Origin: Vigna angularis
Lineage: Eukaryota; Streptophyta; Magnoliopsida; Fabales; Fabaceae
Length of the DNA stretch: 64,000 nt
Assembly: GCF_016808095.1 (NCBI RefSeq)
Contig: NC_068972.1
Span: 38,099,029 to 38,163,028, forward strand
Reading direction: 5' to 3'
Shown here: positions 11,312 through 38,750 of the stretch, one piece after another
Layout of the letters: every line of letters starts with the position of its first letter
How positions within the stretch are numbered: position 1 is the stretch's first letter
The notes under the pieces: model-generated
Told to the model about the DNA's origin: nothing
Databases searched by the model: none
Seen by the model: the letters and a program-made list of their open reading frames with translations, nothing else
Made by a program: the position numbers and the translations under genes

Positions 11312-11583
11312 AAGCATTCTAAATATTCTATTTAATGCAATTCTTTATCTACTAAAAAGTATTTACAAAATGATAAAAAAGGATTTATATAAATATATAT
11401 GTACTGTATACATATCTCATACATTTTATATATATATAGGCATCTTCCACAATTTGCTCTTGTATAATTATATGTTTTTTTCAAAATATAATCATTGTAA
11501 AATTACAAAAAAAAATCAACTAATGATATAGTTAAACATGCAATAATAATATTAAAATACATAAAATCACACATTAGATTTAA

Positions 11584-12827
11584 GGTTTAATTCTTTTCGA
11601 CATCCCTATTTGTGTAGGAATGTCTCAGACAGGTCCTCGTTTTGTAAAGTGTATCAAAATGGTCCTTAATTTTGAAAATTGAGATCAATTGAGTCCTTCC
11701 CGTTAAGTTGGCTGGACGGCGTTAAAAAAATTGATGAGTGGGATGCTGAGGTGTCCTTTAATTACGAGGTGGCATGGCATCAGAAGAGTCTTGTTGACCA
11801 GCTTTGACTGATTCATAACGTGACCAGTGAAGACCTACCACATGTCAACCCCTTTCCCACCCAAAATTAGGGTTTCAGATAGGGGAAAGGAGGAAACCCA
11901 AAAACCCTAGCCGTCAGCCACCTTGAAGCCACCACCGTCAACCTTCAAATTGCCGCTATCCACCATCGCAAAAACGTGAATCGTATCAGCCACCAGAATC
12001 GCGATTCCTTCGTCCTCCGCCACCAAGCGTGATTCGATCTCCTTCCTCGCAAGCTTCGCCGCAACCTCCCCCAAACCAGAGATGCAAGCCTCTCCGAATC
12101 GCGCCTTTTTTTTCGCATCTCGCAGCTGCTTCGCCAAACCTTAGCGCCACAAAACCGCCGTGAAGACGCTGCCATGATCGCAACCACTAACCTTCATCAC
12201 CCTCGCACCTGTCAGAGAAAACACGCAGAAACCCAATCACAGAGAAAATCAAAATCGCGCAGCTGTTCGAAAGCCATGGCGCGAATCATCTTCTCCTTCG
12301 TTCATCTCCACCTGTAACCACAATCAGACCTGCAAACAAACCCAGAAACAGAAGAGAGCCATCTCCATTCGGAAATTCTGGTGCGAGAAGCGGAGAAAGC
12401 ATTTTCCCATTCTAACGGCGCGTAGGCAGAGGCACAAGGAGAAGCCCTTTCCCATGGTGGCGGTGAAGACTGGTGCCACGATTATGATTGCGGTGGCTTC
12501 TGCGAAGATGCAAAGACGACAATGGTGGCCGGTGAGGCTCGAGTTGGCGGCGCTGGTACGGCGGTGGTACGTTGCGTTTTGATTTACAGATTTCACTTTT
12601 TTAAATCTAAAAAACTCACCATTAAGCCAGGTCAATGCCACGTCAGTAACATTTCGTCATCTCAGCATCCCACTCATCAATTTTTTTAACGCCGTCCAGC
12701 CAACTTAACGGGAAGGACTCAATTGATCTCAATTTTCAAAATTAAGGACCATTTTGATACACTTTACAAAGCAAGGACCTATCTGAGATATTCTTACACA
12801 AATAGGGATGTCGAAAAGGATTAAACC
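11584..12827. mobile_element. Mutator-like (Pack-MULE-like) element 1
   Basis: Long terminal inverted repeats, 11584-11750 and 12661-12827 (167 bp each, nearly identical), begin GGTTTAAT and contain AATTGAGTCCTT. A perfect 9-bp target duplication TAGATTTAA lies at 11575-11583 and 12828-12836, the size typical of Mutator-like elements. No transposase. The interior (about 11840-12600) is much more GC-rich than its surroundings and holds several open stretches on the minus strand, consistent with captured genic sequence. Confidence 0.85.
11907..12137 (-). CDS. Unidentified open stretch inside Mutator-like element 1
   Basis: A 76-codon minus-strand frame starting MAKQLRDAKKKARFG and continuing VAAKLARKEIESRLVAEDEG has protein-like amphipathic composition. 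I do not recognise it. It begins near the centre of the element and may be a captured first exon. No splice partner, start context or homologue can be asserted from this window, and GC-rich captured DNA can give such frames by chance. Confidence 0.25.
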   Translation of the reverse strand: MAKQLRDAKKKARFGEACISGLGEVAAKLARKEIESRLVAEDEGIAILVADTIHVFAMVDSGNLKVDGGGFKVADG

Positions 12828-12836
12828 TAGATTTAA

Positions 12837-13979
12837 TAAAGGTCATTAATCACATAAAAGTAAGTATATGTTGATTTTTATTTTTACAAAAACTATGATT
12901 AAGTTTGGACTCAGACTAACATCTGGTTTGTTTAATAATTTACCATCTCTGGTATACAATATTTTATGACAAAGTAACTTTCTATATTGAGTATAAACAA
13001 CACTCTCAACTTGATGCAAAATTCTCTATCCCTCCCATCACGTGATAACTTCATCCCATCACGTGATAACTTCATCTACATGACTCAGTCTATTAGTTGA
13101 ACCTCGATGAATCATCGAAGTTATTAATCACATAACACCTCTACAATTTAGTAATACCTATCTCCTATTTTCTACTTAACACTTAACACGTTTATTTATC
13201 ACTATAATATCACTCTAATAATTAATTACTTACAATTATCTCAAGAACTTTCATTCAATACAAAATCAATTTCAAGTTACTTGACATAATAATTATGACT
13301 ACAAAATAATCAATATTTAACCAATAAAAATAAAAGTCACTAACAATTATCCATCAGTCAACCTTACACTCATGTAGAACCAATACAAACAAAAATATTT
13401 CACTATATCACATACATAATATAAATTACAAATTTAACATTTCTAAACTTCTCAATAAATCAGAATATATAACAAGCAACATAAATAATATAAAAATATT
13501 ACTTTTAAATTGGCACTAAATCTCATACTATTGTTTAACTTGTTGAAGTTCACACTGAATGTTATTAATTTATCATCTAACCTAAAAATACAGATGATAA
13601 AAACAAAAATAAAACAACATAAAAATATCTTCAAAAAAATCCCTAGGATATTATTTAGATGCATATTAAAAAACTATGCATATAGAATTGAGAAAGAAAG
13701 AAGTTTAAAGATCACGAGGGAACAAACAAACATATTCAAAACAAAGTTTTTTTCCCTCTATAAATTTTATTATTTTTTATTTAAGCATATGTATGAAATA
13801 ACATCTTGTTTAAATAGTTTAAACACTATTAAGAATCTATTAAGAAAATATACGTTTTCAATAAACTAGAATAGTTAATCAAAACATAATTATAAGAAGT
13901 CTATATACACAACTCTATTCTAAAAACTATCTACTCATTTACAAAAGATTTATTACTTTATAACCTAAAAAGAAACACT
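12837..13979. other. AT-rich intergenic stretch without a recognised gene
   Basis: No element termini were recognised. A 119-codon open frame on the plus strand (13510-13869) is almost entirely K/N/I/F/L and is best explained by AT-rich composition. The only structured feature is the 21-bp duplication at 13034-13075. Confidence 0.5.
13034..13075. repeat. 21-bp direct duplication containing ATCACGTGAT
   Basis: Two exact copies of CCCATCACGTGATAACTTCA(T) lie head to tail. Each holds the palindrome ATCACGTGAT, which includes a CACGTG G-box core. Confidence 0.85.
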
Positions 13980-16110
13980 AACTATACTAAGCAGACTATA
14001 CATTTCTACATTCACCGCCTAGGACCTACTCCACCGTTAGATTATTTTTCTTTGTTCACACTCATCTGGTGATCATTTCAAAAGCATACAAACATAAGCA
14101 AACAAACAAACACAAAAAGGGTAAACTAATATCAAAAGAATAAAACATGGAACTTTCAAACTAAGCACAACACTTAAAATATAATAACATCTAGACTCAA
14201 ACATCCGGATACATGTATTATTGTCGAGCTATGGCGAGTTGTGTACTTGTGATGACCTTTACTGCTCTACAAAACTATTGCCAGTAGGTTTCACCTTATC
14301 ACGCACAAGGTTAGTTTGTTAAACGCCTTAAACAAAGGTAAAGCCCTTACAATAGGACCTCCTACTACTCTCATCACACGTTTCATCTCTAATTTAGAAT
14401 GGATGACCATTAGAGTGTCAGGATAACCCCCAAGACTAAGTTCCTACAATAATACATACACAACTTAAACAACCATCAAGAATTTCCCCTTAGAAAATTT
14501 TTTCAAACCATACTTTAATACATACATAACCTCATGTATAAACTATCGTATAATTCAATATATATTACTAAATAAGCTTTAAAGTATCAATACATCTCCC
14601 ATCCATAAGAAACAAAAGAGAAGAAAGCAAAAACCCAACCTACATATGAGGCGCCCAATGCTAGAATCCTGGCTCTCAGCACCAAACCTGCTCACTCAAT
14701 GAGCTCACCTAACGCCCAACAAAAGTGCAAACAGAGAGTTCTTCAAGCCCAACGAGAACTCTCGCCCAACCCTTGAAACACATAGTCATCATTCACTATT
14801 ATTAACTCGCCCGACACCCAAAACCCATTGCAAAAATGTCGCTCGGCTCCAAAATGGAGCACTTAAGGCCTTGGAGCATAGGAGCTCACTATTTTGGCAG
14901 CACTAAGCGCCACATAGGGCTAGCGGCATACCAGATAACATCAACTTGTTATTCTGATTTAGATGCACCTTGAACTTATCCAAATGACTAAATTGACTTC
15001 TTTCACACTAAGATTGATGTAAAAACATGTTTATGGATGAAATTGAGTACCACTTTGCTCATTTGGTTAGAAACAAGATGCACTAGATCAACCCAACCAC
15101 TCAAAAACACCTATAACCAATTTTATACATTATAAACTAGAATTTAGCAAACTAAAGGTCTATATAAGTCACAATTGACTCAACAAAAGATCTGAAACCT
15201 TCAATTTAACCAGAAACTTACTCTTTTAGATTTTCATCTATTAAAACCCTTAAAAATGGACCAAAAACAACTCAAACTCAATATATTAACTACTTACCAA
15301 CTTAACATTAGATTTATGGTTATTTGAAGTTCTAGACAAGTTTGAAATGATCTAAAAACAACTCTCCAACATTAGTTTTAGTTCCAAAACCACTCATTTC
15401 GAAATTCACCTATCAAAAACTCAATTTAGACCAAAAACCAGTCCAACAACCTCCCTTTTTACTGTTATCAACTGTATAACAGATTTGGTATCTCTTAGGA
15501 CTCCAAAACAGCAGCATTCAAAGTTCAAGGCAATACCAATTCATAATCGTTCACAACAATATTCATCAATAATCAAACTTCACGCATCAAACACAATTAT
15601 TATTAAATAATCATCTCAAATGATAACATATATTCAATCAAGCATCATCCTCACAACCTAACAAACATAAATTCATACTTCTTGACACAAAATAAAGCAA
15701 ATATTATCTTTCCTTTCCTGGTGGAAAGCTTAAACAGCTTTACTAACCCAAAAACCCGTGTCTAAACTCAAATAGCTCTAGTGGTACCTACAGACCATAA
15801 AATTATGATCAGGGTAGGTCCTTAGGACCACTAGTCGATGATGAACTAGAAAAGAAGGTTGGATGACACATGCGGCAAGAATACTTGTGTGTGTGTCTTA
15901 CAGAGTAATCAAGGAAAAAGAGTAGAAACTAATTTATTCTATAGAAAAATCTGACCGGCTAAAGTTGAAAATTTCACTACCGTGATCGTTTAGGCATCTC
16001 CTGATCATGATCGTCAAAGAAATAACTCAAGAGCTAGAAAATTTAAAGAAAAGAGAGATGAAGTCTAGAAAAAAAGGTTCTAGAGAGATAGTAATCATTT
16101 TAGATAATGA
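13980..16110. mobile_element. Diverged LTR-like repeat related to the solo LTR at 49028
   Basis: The stretch 14220-14460 is clearly homologous to 49335-49590: the same order of GAGCTATGGCG(A/G)GTT, GTGCACTTGT-like, TACTGCT, GTTAGT, CTAATTTAGAATG-like and GTCAGGA(T/A)AACCCCCAAGACT blocks. The following segment has the same G+C-rich, CGCCCA/GAGCTC-rich character. No TG...CA boundaries or target duplication could be identified, so the ends given are approximate. Interpreted as an old, degraded LTR of the same family. Confidence 0.5.
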
Positions 16111-17596
16111 GACGTTTTTATATAATTCTATTTATATTATTGAATTTTTAATATTAAAATAATATAATTTTATTAATTTAAAACACTTATTAATTGTAAT
16201 ATTTTATTTTCTAAGTTCTTATTATCTGATTATAAAGAAAAAAAAATTAGAGACCATTAAAAAAATTAAAAAGAAAATGCTGAAAAAAGGAAAACTATAA
16301 AGAGAGTTGTTATTTTGAAGGAAGATAAGAATTTGTGATTCTTAAGTCACTTAAGATCAATTTAATTTATTAAAATATCATACAATTGTTTAATCTATTA
16401 AAATACTTTTAAAATTCAATTTAACTTTGAGTTAATATATCTTATTTACCCCTATTATTATAAAGATTAGGAAAGCAAAAGGGAAAAAAAAAAATCTGAA
16501 CTTGAAGATCAAAATTGAAGATCTAAAGAACAACTCGTACATACCTAACAGATACCTTAAGTTAAAATTGAGACGCTTTAGAAATTATTAATTTCACGTG
16601 TACTAACTTAGATTGTATCATGCTATCATGCACGTACTAACTTGAGTTATTGGAATATATATCTTCAAGATCTAAAATGATAATATAGAATAAGGATGAA
16701 GTTACTTTTTCGTTCAATTATTTATTCAAACTTTCATTAACTTTAGTTTTTTAAATTATTGAATTCAATGTGAGCTGATATATAAATAATAATAATATTA
16801 TTATTATTATTATAAGATATTTAAAGTTATTAGATAGTGAAATACAGAATTAGTTTTAGGCAGTGTAGAAAATAGCTTCAACATTGATTTTATTTTTTTA
16901 CATAATATTTTAGTTTTATAACAGAAATATATTTAAACAAAGTAAAAAAAAAAAAGAGAAACAGGAATTGTTTAAACTTTAGTAAACCTATATTTCAAAA
17001 ATAAGTTTCAATGGAAGCTTATAGCCGGAGCTTATTTCACTATATGGTTTAGTTCTTTTTGTTAACTGAGACCTATTTTTTAAAATTTCTAGAATAATTC
17101 AAAATTATATATTTAAAACTACATGTGGTGGAATAACCGAAGCTTATGCCTATTATTAGGTTTATTCTTTAAACTTTTTTTTTTTACTTTTACCTACATA
17201 ACCACATAACCAATAACGAAACAAATATTTTCATTAGGAAAAAAACTTTTTGTCTTTTAGGTTAAAAATAGTTACTAAGAATATTTTTTTTTATTAGCAA
17301 AAATATTTGCATAGCTTATGCTTTATAGGTTTTGTTTTTTTGGTTATTTATTCTTTGATTTATAGAAAGATGTCTGCTTTTCCTATAAGAAAGTTTAAAT
17401 ATCTTGGTTGTTACGTTTCTTTTATCAACAATGTTATCTAGTTTCTTAAATGCTTTTACTTATTCTTTAATAATAATTGGAATTTTACATATAATTTACA
17501 CAATAAAGTTTGTATTGAGTATGAGTAAATGATTGAATTTAACATTCAAATTTAATTAGAATTAACATTCAAACATCCAGAAAACAAGACTTAAAA
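16111..17596. other. AT-rich intergenic stretch without a gene
   Basis: Nothing supportable was seen. A TAATAATATTATTATTA palindromic run lies near 16787-16815. Confidence 0.5.
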
Positions 17597-18217
17597 TAGT
17601 GCTGCCAAAATGAGTTACTTAGTTCAACCTAATTCGACTCATTATAGATTGGTTACTTAGTGAACCAACCTAATCCGACTTACTTATTAATAAGTTGAAA
17701 ATTTTTGAAACCAACCTAACCTATCACAAGTTGGTGGGTGTAAAAGGATTAACTTACTAACTCACTTAATTAGACGTTTTTTTTTCAATTAATAAAAATT
17801 ACAAAAATTTTCTAATTCAAATATAAATAAAGGTAAATGGTCTTAAATTATATTTATAATCAAAGATAAAGTTTCATTCACACAAATATATCACAAATTT
17901 TCTCAACAAAACTTGAGTTACTAAGTATAAATTTGTGAATTTTTCATATTGTCTAATTATTCCACACAAAAATAATCACGCAAGTCTTTTTTCAATATTT
18001 TGTAAAATGACTATCCCAACAAAAAATATTTATTAGAAAAATTAAGTGACTTAGTGGGCCAACCTAGTTACCACACGTTAAATCCAAGTAAACCAGATTC
18101 TTAGTATGCCAGATCCAAAATCGGCCTATCTCAAAATTTTAAATTTTTTTTCAACCCAACCCAACATAAACTGAATCCGGATTGACTCACGGATTCTAGT
18201 TCGTTTTCACGACACTA
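17597..18217. mobile_element. hAT-like MITE (621 bp)
   Basis: The left end TAGTGCTGCCAAAATGA and the inverted right end TAGTGTCGTGAAAACGA are imperfect terminal inverted repeats of the plant hAT MITE type. The flanks ACTTAAAA (17589-17596) and ATTTAAAG (18218-18225) match at 6 of 8 positions, consistent with an aged 8-bp duplication. Internally it is rich in CCAACCTAA(T/C)CC-like motifs. No coding capacity. Confidence 0.65.
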
Positions 18218-18225
18218 ATTTAAAG

Positions 18226-19496
18226 TTTGTCTTTGTTTACTTTTGCAAGTGCCTATACCCACTAAAAATTTGGGAAAAAAAAGCCTCTAGAAGTATATCC
18301 ACCCTCTCAAATGGCAGGGTCTTAATTGCAATATCATGGCTGCACCCCAGGTTTTCTTCTTGAACCCAAAAAGATAGTATAAGGTTTTTCTTTTTCGTGT
18401 TTTAATTATAGTTTTGGTGGATATTGTGAATTATACCATTTAAAATTTAAAAATATTAATTTTACATATTTTGGAATATAAAATTTGAAATATAAATTTG
18501 TATTTTTGATTGTAAAATTATAATGTAAATTTAGAAGATAATTTAAAATTTAAATTAGATTCTAAATTGTTACATTCCAAATTATATAATCTATACATTT
18601 ACCATCTATAATTCACAATACAATCTGAAATTTAAATTAGATTCCAAATTACATAATCAAAAATATAATTTTACATTATAAGTTTTACAATCCAAAATAA
18701 AATTTTATATATGAATTGTACGCTCAATAATACAGTTTTACATTAGAAATTATACAATTTAAAATATAATTTTACACATGCTATTGAAACGGAATAAATG
18801 CATAGAAGATCAAGGAGGTAGGCTCACACACTATGGAGCCAACGTTCAGAGTGACCTTAGGAAAACCTGAAATGAAATTAGGATTTTAAATTACATTTTA
18901 ATAAGGTAATTAAGTTATTTCACTAAGTCTATGGAGTGTAGGAAGAAAACATGGGACTCCAGGAAAAAATCCCCCAATTGCATCATAAATATACCTCAAC
19001 CATAAAAATTTGAGTGAAAAAATTTGCCGACGATCAAAACCGAATCGAAAGATAAAATATATTCCTTTTACAAAACAAGAAAAATCTACGGATTCTACAA
19101 CTTGTATTGACTATTGTTATTTTTATATATTATAAATAAAGTGTGTGAAATACATTAAAATTAATAATATGTTCAATTTTTAGATTAAATAATTGTGAGT
19201 TTAATTTGTAATAAAATGTATATAAAATTGTTTAGCTCGTATACCTATGACTGTCCAAAATATTAAAAGTAATTATTAATATTAAAATGTTCACCATCAT
19301 AGTAATTAATATTAAAAGTATCAAGTACTAATATTTCTAATTTGGATTAATTTTAAATAGTTGAATTTATTTATTTAATTTAAAATTAAATTAAATTGTG
19401 AGACCAACCTACAAACTTAGTTTTAAGTGAAATCTTGTATATGCATGAGAGAGACCCACCAAAAAAATAAGATCTTGATCTAAAGATACTCTATTT

Positions 19497-19563
<67 letters not shown>
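18226..19563. other. AT-rich 3' flank beyond the NTRC-proximal solo LTR
   Basis: No gene recognised. The segment is dominated by AT-rich repeats of TAAAATTTAAA-like words (18430-18780) and ends in a (TA)n run at about 19497-19561. Confidence 0.5.
19497..19561. repeat. (TA)n microsatellite
   Basis: About 60 bp of TA with one CA interruption. It abuts the solo LTR starting at 19564 and obscures that insertion's target duplication. Confidence 0.9.
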
Positions 19564-19564
<1 letters not shown>

Positions 19565-19814
19565 AAGATTCAAACTGTAAAATAATTCTAGAGAGCTTGA
19601 TTGATCACGATCTTCTATTTATAAGAATAAATTAATACACAAATACATGATAAATAGGATAACTTTAGACACAATATAATCATGATAAATAGAGTAATCC
19701 TAGACACAATATAATCATGATAAATAGGGTAATCCTAGACACAATATAATTATGATAAATAAGATAACTCTTGACACACTATAATAATGATAAAATAGAA
19801 TAAATATCCTAACA
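19564..19814 (-). mobile_element. Solo Ty1/copia LTR downstream of NTRC
   Basis: Read on the minus strand it begins TGTTAGGATATTTATTC and aligns along its length with the 5' LTR at 20701-20851 on the plus strand. It differs by carrying at least four head-to-tail 35-bp units (CATGATAAAT starts at 19646, 19681, 19716, then variants at 19751 and 19786), where the other LTR has one. No internal region follows, so it is a solo LTR in opposite orientation to its relative 890 bp away. Flanking TA repeats hide the target duplication. Confidence 0.75.
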
Positions 19815-20182
19815 ATATATATCCCATTGCAGTTGTATATATTATTATTTAAGTTGAAGACTATACTCTGACAAACAGAAAAAAAATGTAAGTGCATGAT
19901 AGATTACATTACTTTTAACAAAAACTAATCAATTCAAAAAATAATAATAAATAGCATTAGTTTCAGCTTGTAGTTGAGGCTTGCTGAACTAAAATATGAA
20001 AATGGTAATATTGAAAAAACAAAACAATAATAGTGATTGGTAACTCTACATGTACAATCTATGAAATTTACTTGGTTCAAGGAATAGTTGTCAAAATTGA
20101 CAGCGCTATTCAGCTGTTTTCAATGGAAAACAAAATTGAATCACAGAATCTGAGTATCATCCTCAGGTGTTTATAAATACTT

Positions 20183-34444
<14,262 letters not shown>

Positions 34445-34639
34445 TGGGCTCTTTGAGACCATACAAACTGCATAAGCGACTTAAAACAGTTGAAGCGCTT
34501 TCTCTTATGTTTTCTGGTTACTGGAGCGTGCAACACACGCACTCCAACCAAATCCTTTCGCTGCAAAAATTTGGCTCCTTCTGCTATTAAATCGACTAGA
34601 ATTTTTGTTCTTAGCCTCCGAACATTTTCCAACACTAAA

Positions 34640-35903
34640 TATTACCTTTTTTTTTTCTCACTAGATATTTCAACTCTGCTTCTGATATTTGTATTAGTAA
34701 ATCCTGTAAAAAGAAGTAAAAGCTATACTACATTTTTAGTATGTTTTCTTTTGTTCATAAAAAATTGTTAAATAAATATTAAATAACAATATCAATACAA
34801 TTTTATTATTAATTTTACCTCTCAATTCAGATATTTTACTCTTACTCAACTATCCGATGTATTAAATTTAATTCCAAAAGAAAATAAAATGGGATAAACG
34901 TGAAAAACATGTCTTTCATCTGGTTACTATTGACAACAACTACTTTCTACGTTAATGTATGTGTTTCTATATCTATGATCATTTTTTTAATACATTATGT
35001 GATTAAGAAATTAAGCATTTTAATTATTATTTTTAAAAAATAGATGAATTGAAAAGTTAAAGTATGAAATAAGGTACTTTTTTTTGTAGTTTTCGGGGTA
35101 AAAAGTTGAATATGTTATTAGTGAAGAACAAAGAAAAAACTAAATTAATAATTTTTTTTATTAAAACAAGCATGAATTAGTTAAAAATGATAATTATTTA
35201 AATTATACAATACAAGAAGCATAAGGAAAATGTTGTTCAATGTGTGTTTACGGATAATATACTGGTAACATTCAATATCATTCAATTATTAATAATTCAT
35301 AAAAGATTAAAAAATTATATACTAAATTTAATCCAAAATCTTAAAATTATATATATATTATATTTTTATGTATTATTTAACCTTTTTATTTTTATTTAAT
35401 ATTAAACTTAAATTCGAACTGAATTTACTATAATCTTGTTTTTAAGTGAGATTATTTCACATTGATATATTTTATGTCAAATGGATTCATACGATATTAT
35501 TATAAATCAGTCACTTCGAATTGAATGATCAATTTTGAAATCACTCTTTAGTTATTTGAAAAATACATTAGAAAATTCAACATCAATAAATCATGACCAA
35601 ATATATATAATAGACCACAATATTGAAAAGTCCTGCGCTATGGAAGCTATAAGATTAGATTATAAATTATTCAACCTAAGATTAGATTATAAATTATTGA
35701 TAACTAAAGTCTTCAAACTTGAGGCTTTTCAGAAGCTCATAAAAATGATAAGAGTGGTTGATTTCAATTAGAGGTTCCAAAAGTAAATCAACTTAAATTA
35801 TGTGAAATGTATTAAAAATAAGACAATTTAACTTAATTTACATTTTGATGAACAAAAAATTTTGTAACCTAGTTTTATCTATCTTAGGATGGTAAATTAA
35901 GTG
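34640..35903. other. NTRC upstream region, no gene recognised
   Basis: This is the 5' flank of NTRC and runs to the copia insertion at 35909. It is AT-rich. I could not fix a TATA box or transcription start. The intact copia element begins about 1.5 kb upstream of the NTRC start codon. Confidence 0.5.
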
Positions 35904-36076
35904 AGTTGTGATAATGTTGGTGTCGTAAAGAGTTTGAGAAAGGAGAGAGATAGCGAAAGGAAAAGTTATGCAAAGAACAGAGAAACAATGTATTTCTCAT
36001 TAACGATGAAGCCAATATATGTACAGGATATAGGAGAATTGTCATTAGATAGATAAAGTTGTTATGTAGTTTAGAT

Positions 36077-37485
36077 TTACATTTTAACACTCCCCTTTAA
36101 AGCTATACTACTTAAGGATCTAACTCCAAGTGATTCTCTTAGTCTTTCAAATTTGTTTTGACACAAGGCTTTAGTGAAGATGTCTGCGGTTTGCTCATCT
36201 GTGTTGCAATATACCAGTTCTATCTTTTCTTTACTGACTTGATCTCTGAGATAATGAAACTTGGTTTCTATGTGTTTGCTTCTGCCATAAGAGATTGGAT
36301 TCTTGGATAAGCTGATAGCAGATTTATTGTCCATCATTAAGCGTGTTGGTTTACAGTGCTCAATCCTCAACTCTTGTAGAATAGCTTCCAACCATGCACA
36401 CTGACAAGCAGTTACAGTGCTCCCATTAATTTAAACAGATACCCAAAAGTGCTCTTTCTATCCACTTGATCGCCACTCCAGTCTGCATCACACCATGCCT
36501 CTAAAACATCATTTGTGCAGTCAACTTTCCTGGGGAAATAAAGACCATGGTCTGCTGTTCCCTTCAAATAGCGTATAATGTGCTTGGCAGCAGCGAGATG
36601 AGATTGTCTAGGGTCGTGCATGAATCTGCTGAGGATTTCGACTCCGAAACTGATGTTCGGTTTGCTGTTGCATATGTAGCGGAGAGTTCCTATGATATGT
36701 TTGAACAATGTTGCATCAACTTTGGTTTCTTCTTGCTGACATGAGACTTTCAAGTTGACCATGACAGGAATGGATGTGCAGTTACAGTTCTTCAAGTCAA
36801 ATCTTTCCAAAGTCTTTAAAATGTACTTTCTTTTATGTATGAACATTCCACCTTCTGTCTGCACGAATTTCAGTCCAAGAAAGTAACCCAAGCTGCCAAG
36901 GTCTGTCATTTCGAATTCATTCATCATCTTCACTTTAAATTCTTCAATCTCCTGTGTGGAGATCCCAGTGACCAATAGGTCGTCAACGTACAAGCATACT
37001 ACTAGAGTACCTAGTTGCTCAACAAGTTTCACGTAAATTCCATATTCAACTATACATTTTTTAAAACCATACCTGATAAGCAGTGCGTCAATATGATTGT
37101 TCCAGGCTCGTGGTGCTTGACGAAGGTTGTATAAAGCTTTGTTCAGTCTATATACTTTCAACTCTTGTCCCCTTTTAACAAAGCCAGGTGGTTGATTTAT
37201 GAAAACTTCTTCTTCAAGTGGGCCATTAAGGAACGCAGATTTGACGTCCATCTGGTGAATGATCCAACCATTGAAGTTGGCTATGGCAACGACGAGCCTT
37301 ACAGTCTCTAATCTTGCAACAGGGGCATAAACATCAGTGAAATCTATCCCGGGTTTCTGCAAGAAACCTTTTGCGACCAACCTAGCTTTCAGCTTTGCAA
37401 CACTTCCATCCGGTTTGTACTTAGTTTTAAACACCCATTTTACCTCTATGCTCTTTTGTGCTGAGGCAATTCCACCAGCTTCCAT
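36077..37485 (-). pseudogene. copia reverse transcriptase and RNase H
   Basis: Frame 37485-36412 encodes the copia-type reverse transcriptase (RVT_2) from VKWVFKTKYKPDG, through FLNGPLEEEVFI, to the catalytic CLYVDDLLVTG, which is intact, and ends in a stop at the start of RNase H (AWCDADWSGD is before it). The frame 36391-36077 continues RNase H (MMDNKSAISLSKNP, then KHIETKFHYLRD, then TADIFTKAL). Only a stop in the interval between separates the two parts. Confidence 0.88.
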
Positions 37486-38705
37486 GTCCTGTTTTTTTCA
37501 ATAGTTGATAGTTCTTCCAACATAGCTTCCCTCCATTTTTTAATCTCAATGGCTTGTTCCCACGTGAGTGTTTCTACACCTGCCAAGAGAGCATAGTGGA
37601 ATATATCACCTATGTCTGTAATATCACTGTCATTAAACAGTTCATGATCTGCGAGTCTCGTGGAGGGGAATCGCGTTCTCTGTGGTCTTCTGGCTTCAAC
37701 AACTTCATTAGTACTAGGTTGTTTGGTCTCCTCGGTCCTATTCTCCTCTAGCCAGGTAGTCACCACAGCACTAGATTGCTCCATTGGGTTACTCTTTGCA
37801 TCAGACCATCTAGACGTAGTTGACTCCTCTACTATCACGTCCCTGCTGATCGCGATTTGTCTCTTCACTGGATCATACAGCCTGTATGCACCGGTTGGAT
37901 GATATCCTACGAGGATGAGAGTTTCACTTCTGTCGTCCAACTTCTTTCTTCTTTCATCTGGGATGTGCTTATAGCAGACTAAGCCAAAGATCTTCAAGTA
38001 TCGCACATCAGGTTTCTTCCCTAACCAAGCCTCTTCTGGCATGCATGCTGGCAGCGCTTTGGTGGGACTCCTATTCAACAGGTAGGTAGCCGTCGAGATA
38101 ACTTCTCCCCGTAGGTAGTTAGGAAGACCTTTCCCTTTGATCATACATCTGGTCATATCCAAAAGCATGCGATTTCTTCTTTCAGCTAATCCATTGTGCT
38201 GGGGTGTGTAAGGCGCTGTAACTTCATGTAGAATCCCTTTGTCAGCACAAAATTTGCTCATTTCTCCAGAGTTGAACTCGCCTCCACCATCAGTTCTGAG
38301 AATCCTAACTTGTTGACCTAATTGTCTCTCAGCCATGGAACAAAATTTAACAAAGCGGTGTAAGTTTCTTTCTTTTCTCTTAGCAAATATACCCAAAGCT
38401 TTCTGGAAAATTCATCTACGAAGAGTAAAAAATACTTGTTACCTCCTAGAGATGGCACGTCAAAAGGGCCACACACATCTACATGCACCACATTCAACAG
38501 TTGTCTCGCTCTCTTGGGTGCGTGTCGATCTTCTGATTTGCTTTCCAGTAGCACAACTCTCACATACTTTGTTTGGTGCAACAAATGTAGGGATGCCTCT
38601 CACAAGATCTTTATCTTTCAGTTGACATAGGCTCCTAAAATTTAGATGCCCATAGCGAAAGTGCCACAGCCATTCCTTTTCTTCCGTAGCACTTGTTGCA
38701 GTCAA
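37446..38705 (-). pseudogene. copia integrase, broken by frameshifts
   Basis: The zinc-binding part (HFRYGHLNFRSL, then CESCATGKQ) is in frame 38705-38460. The core start (HVDVCGPF, FLLFVDEFSRKLWVY) is in frame 38584-38318. The rest (RTDGGGEFNS, then YTPQHNGLAERRNR) is in frame 38396-37446. The three core acidic positions (DVCG, TDGG, AERR) are all present, but spread over different frames. The C-terminal extension runs into the linker before reverse transcriptase. Confidence 0.82.
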
Positions 38706-38750
38706 ACACTGTATCTCTGTTGCATTCAGATTTACTCTAAATGTTCGATT

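Noticed and set aside
13452..13869. Open frames of up to 119 codons on both strands
   Set aside because: Residue content is almost only K, N, I, F, L and Y, as expected from AT-rich non-coding DNA; no domain or splice context.
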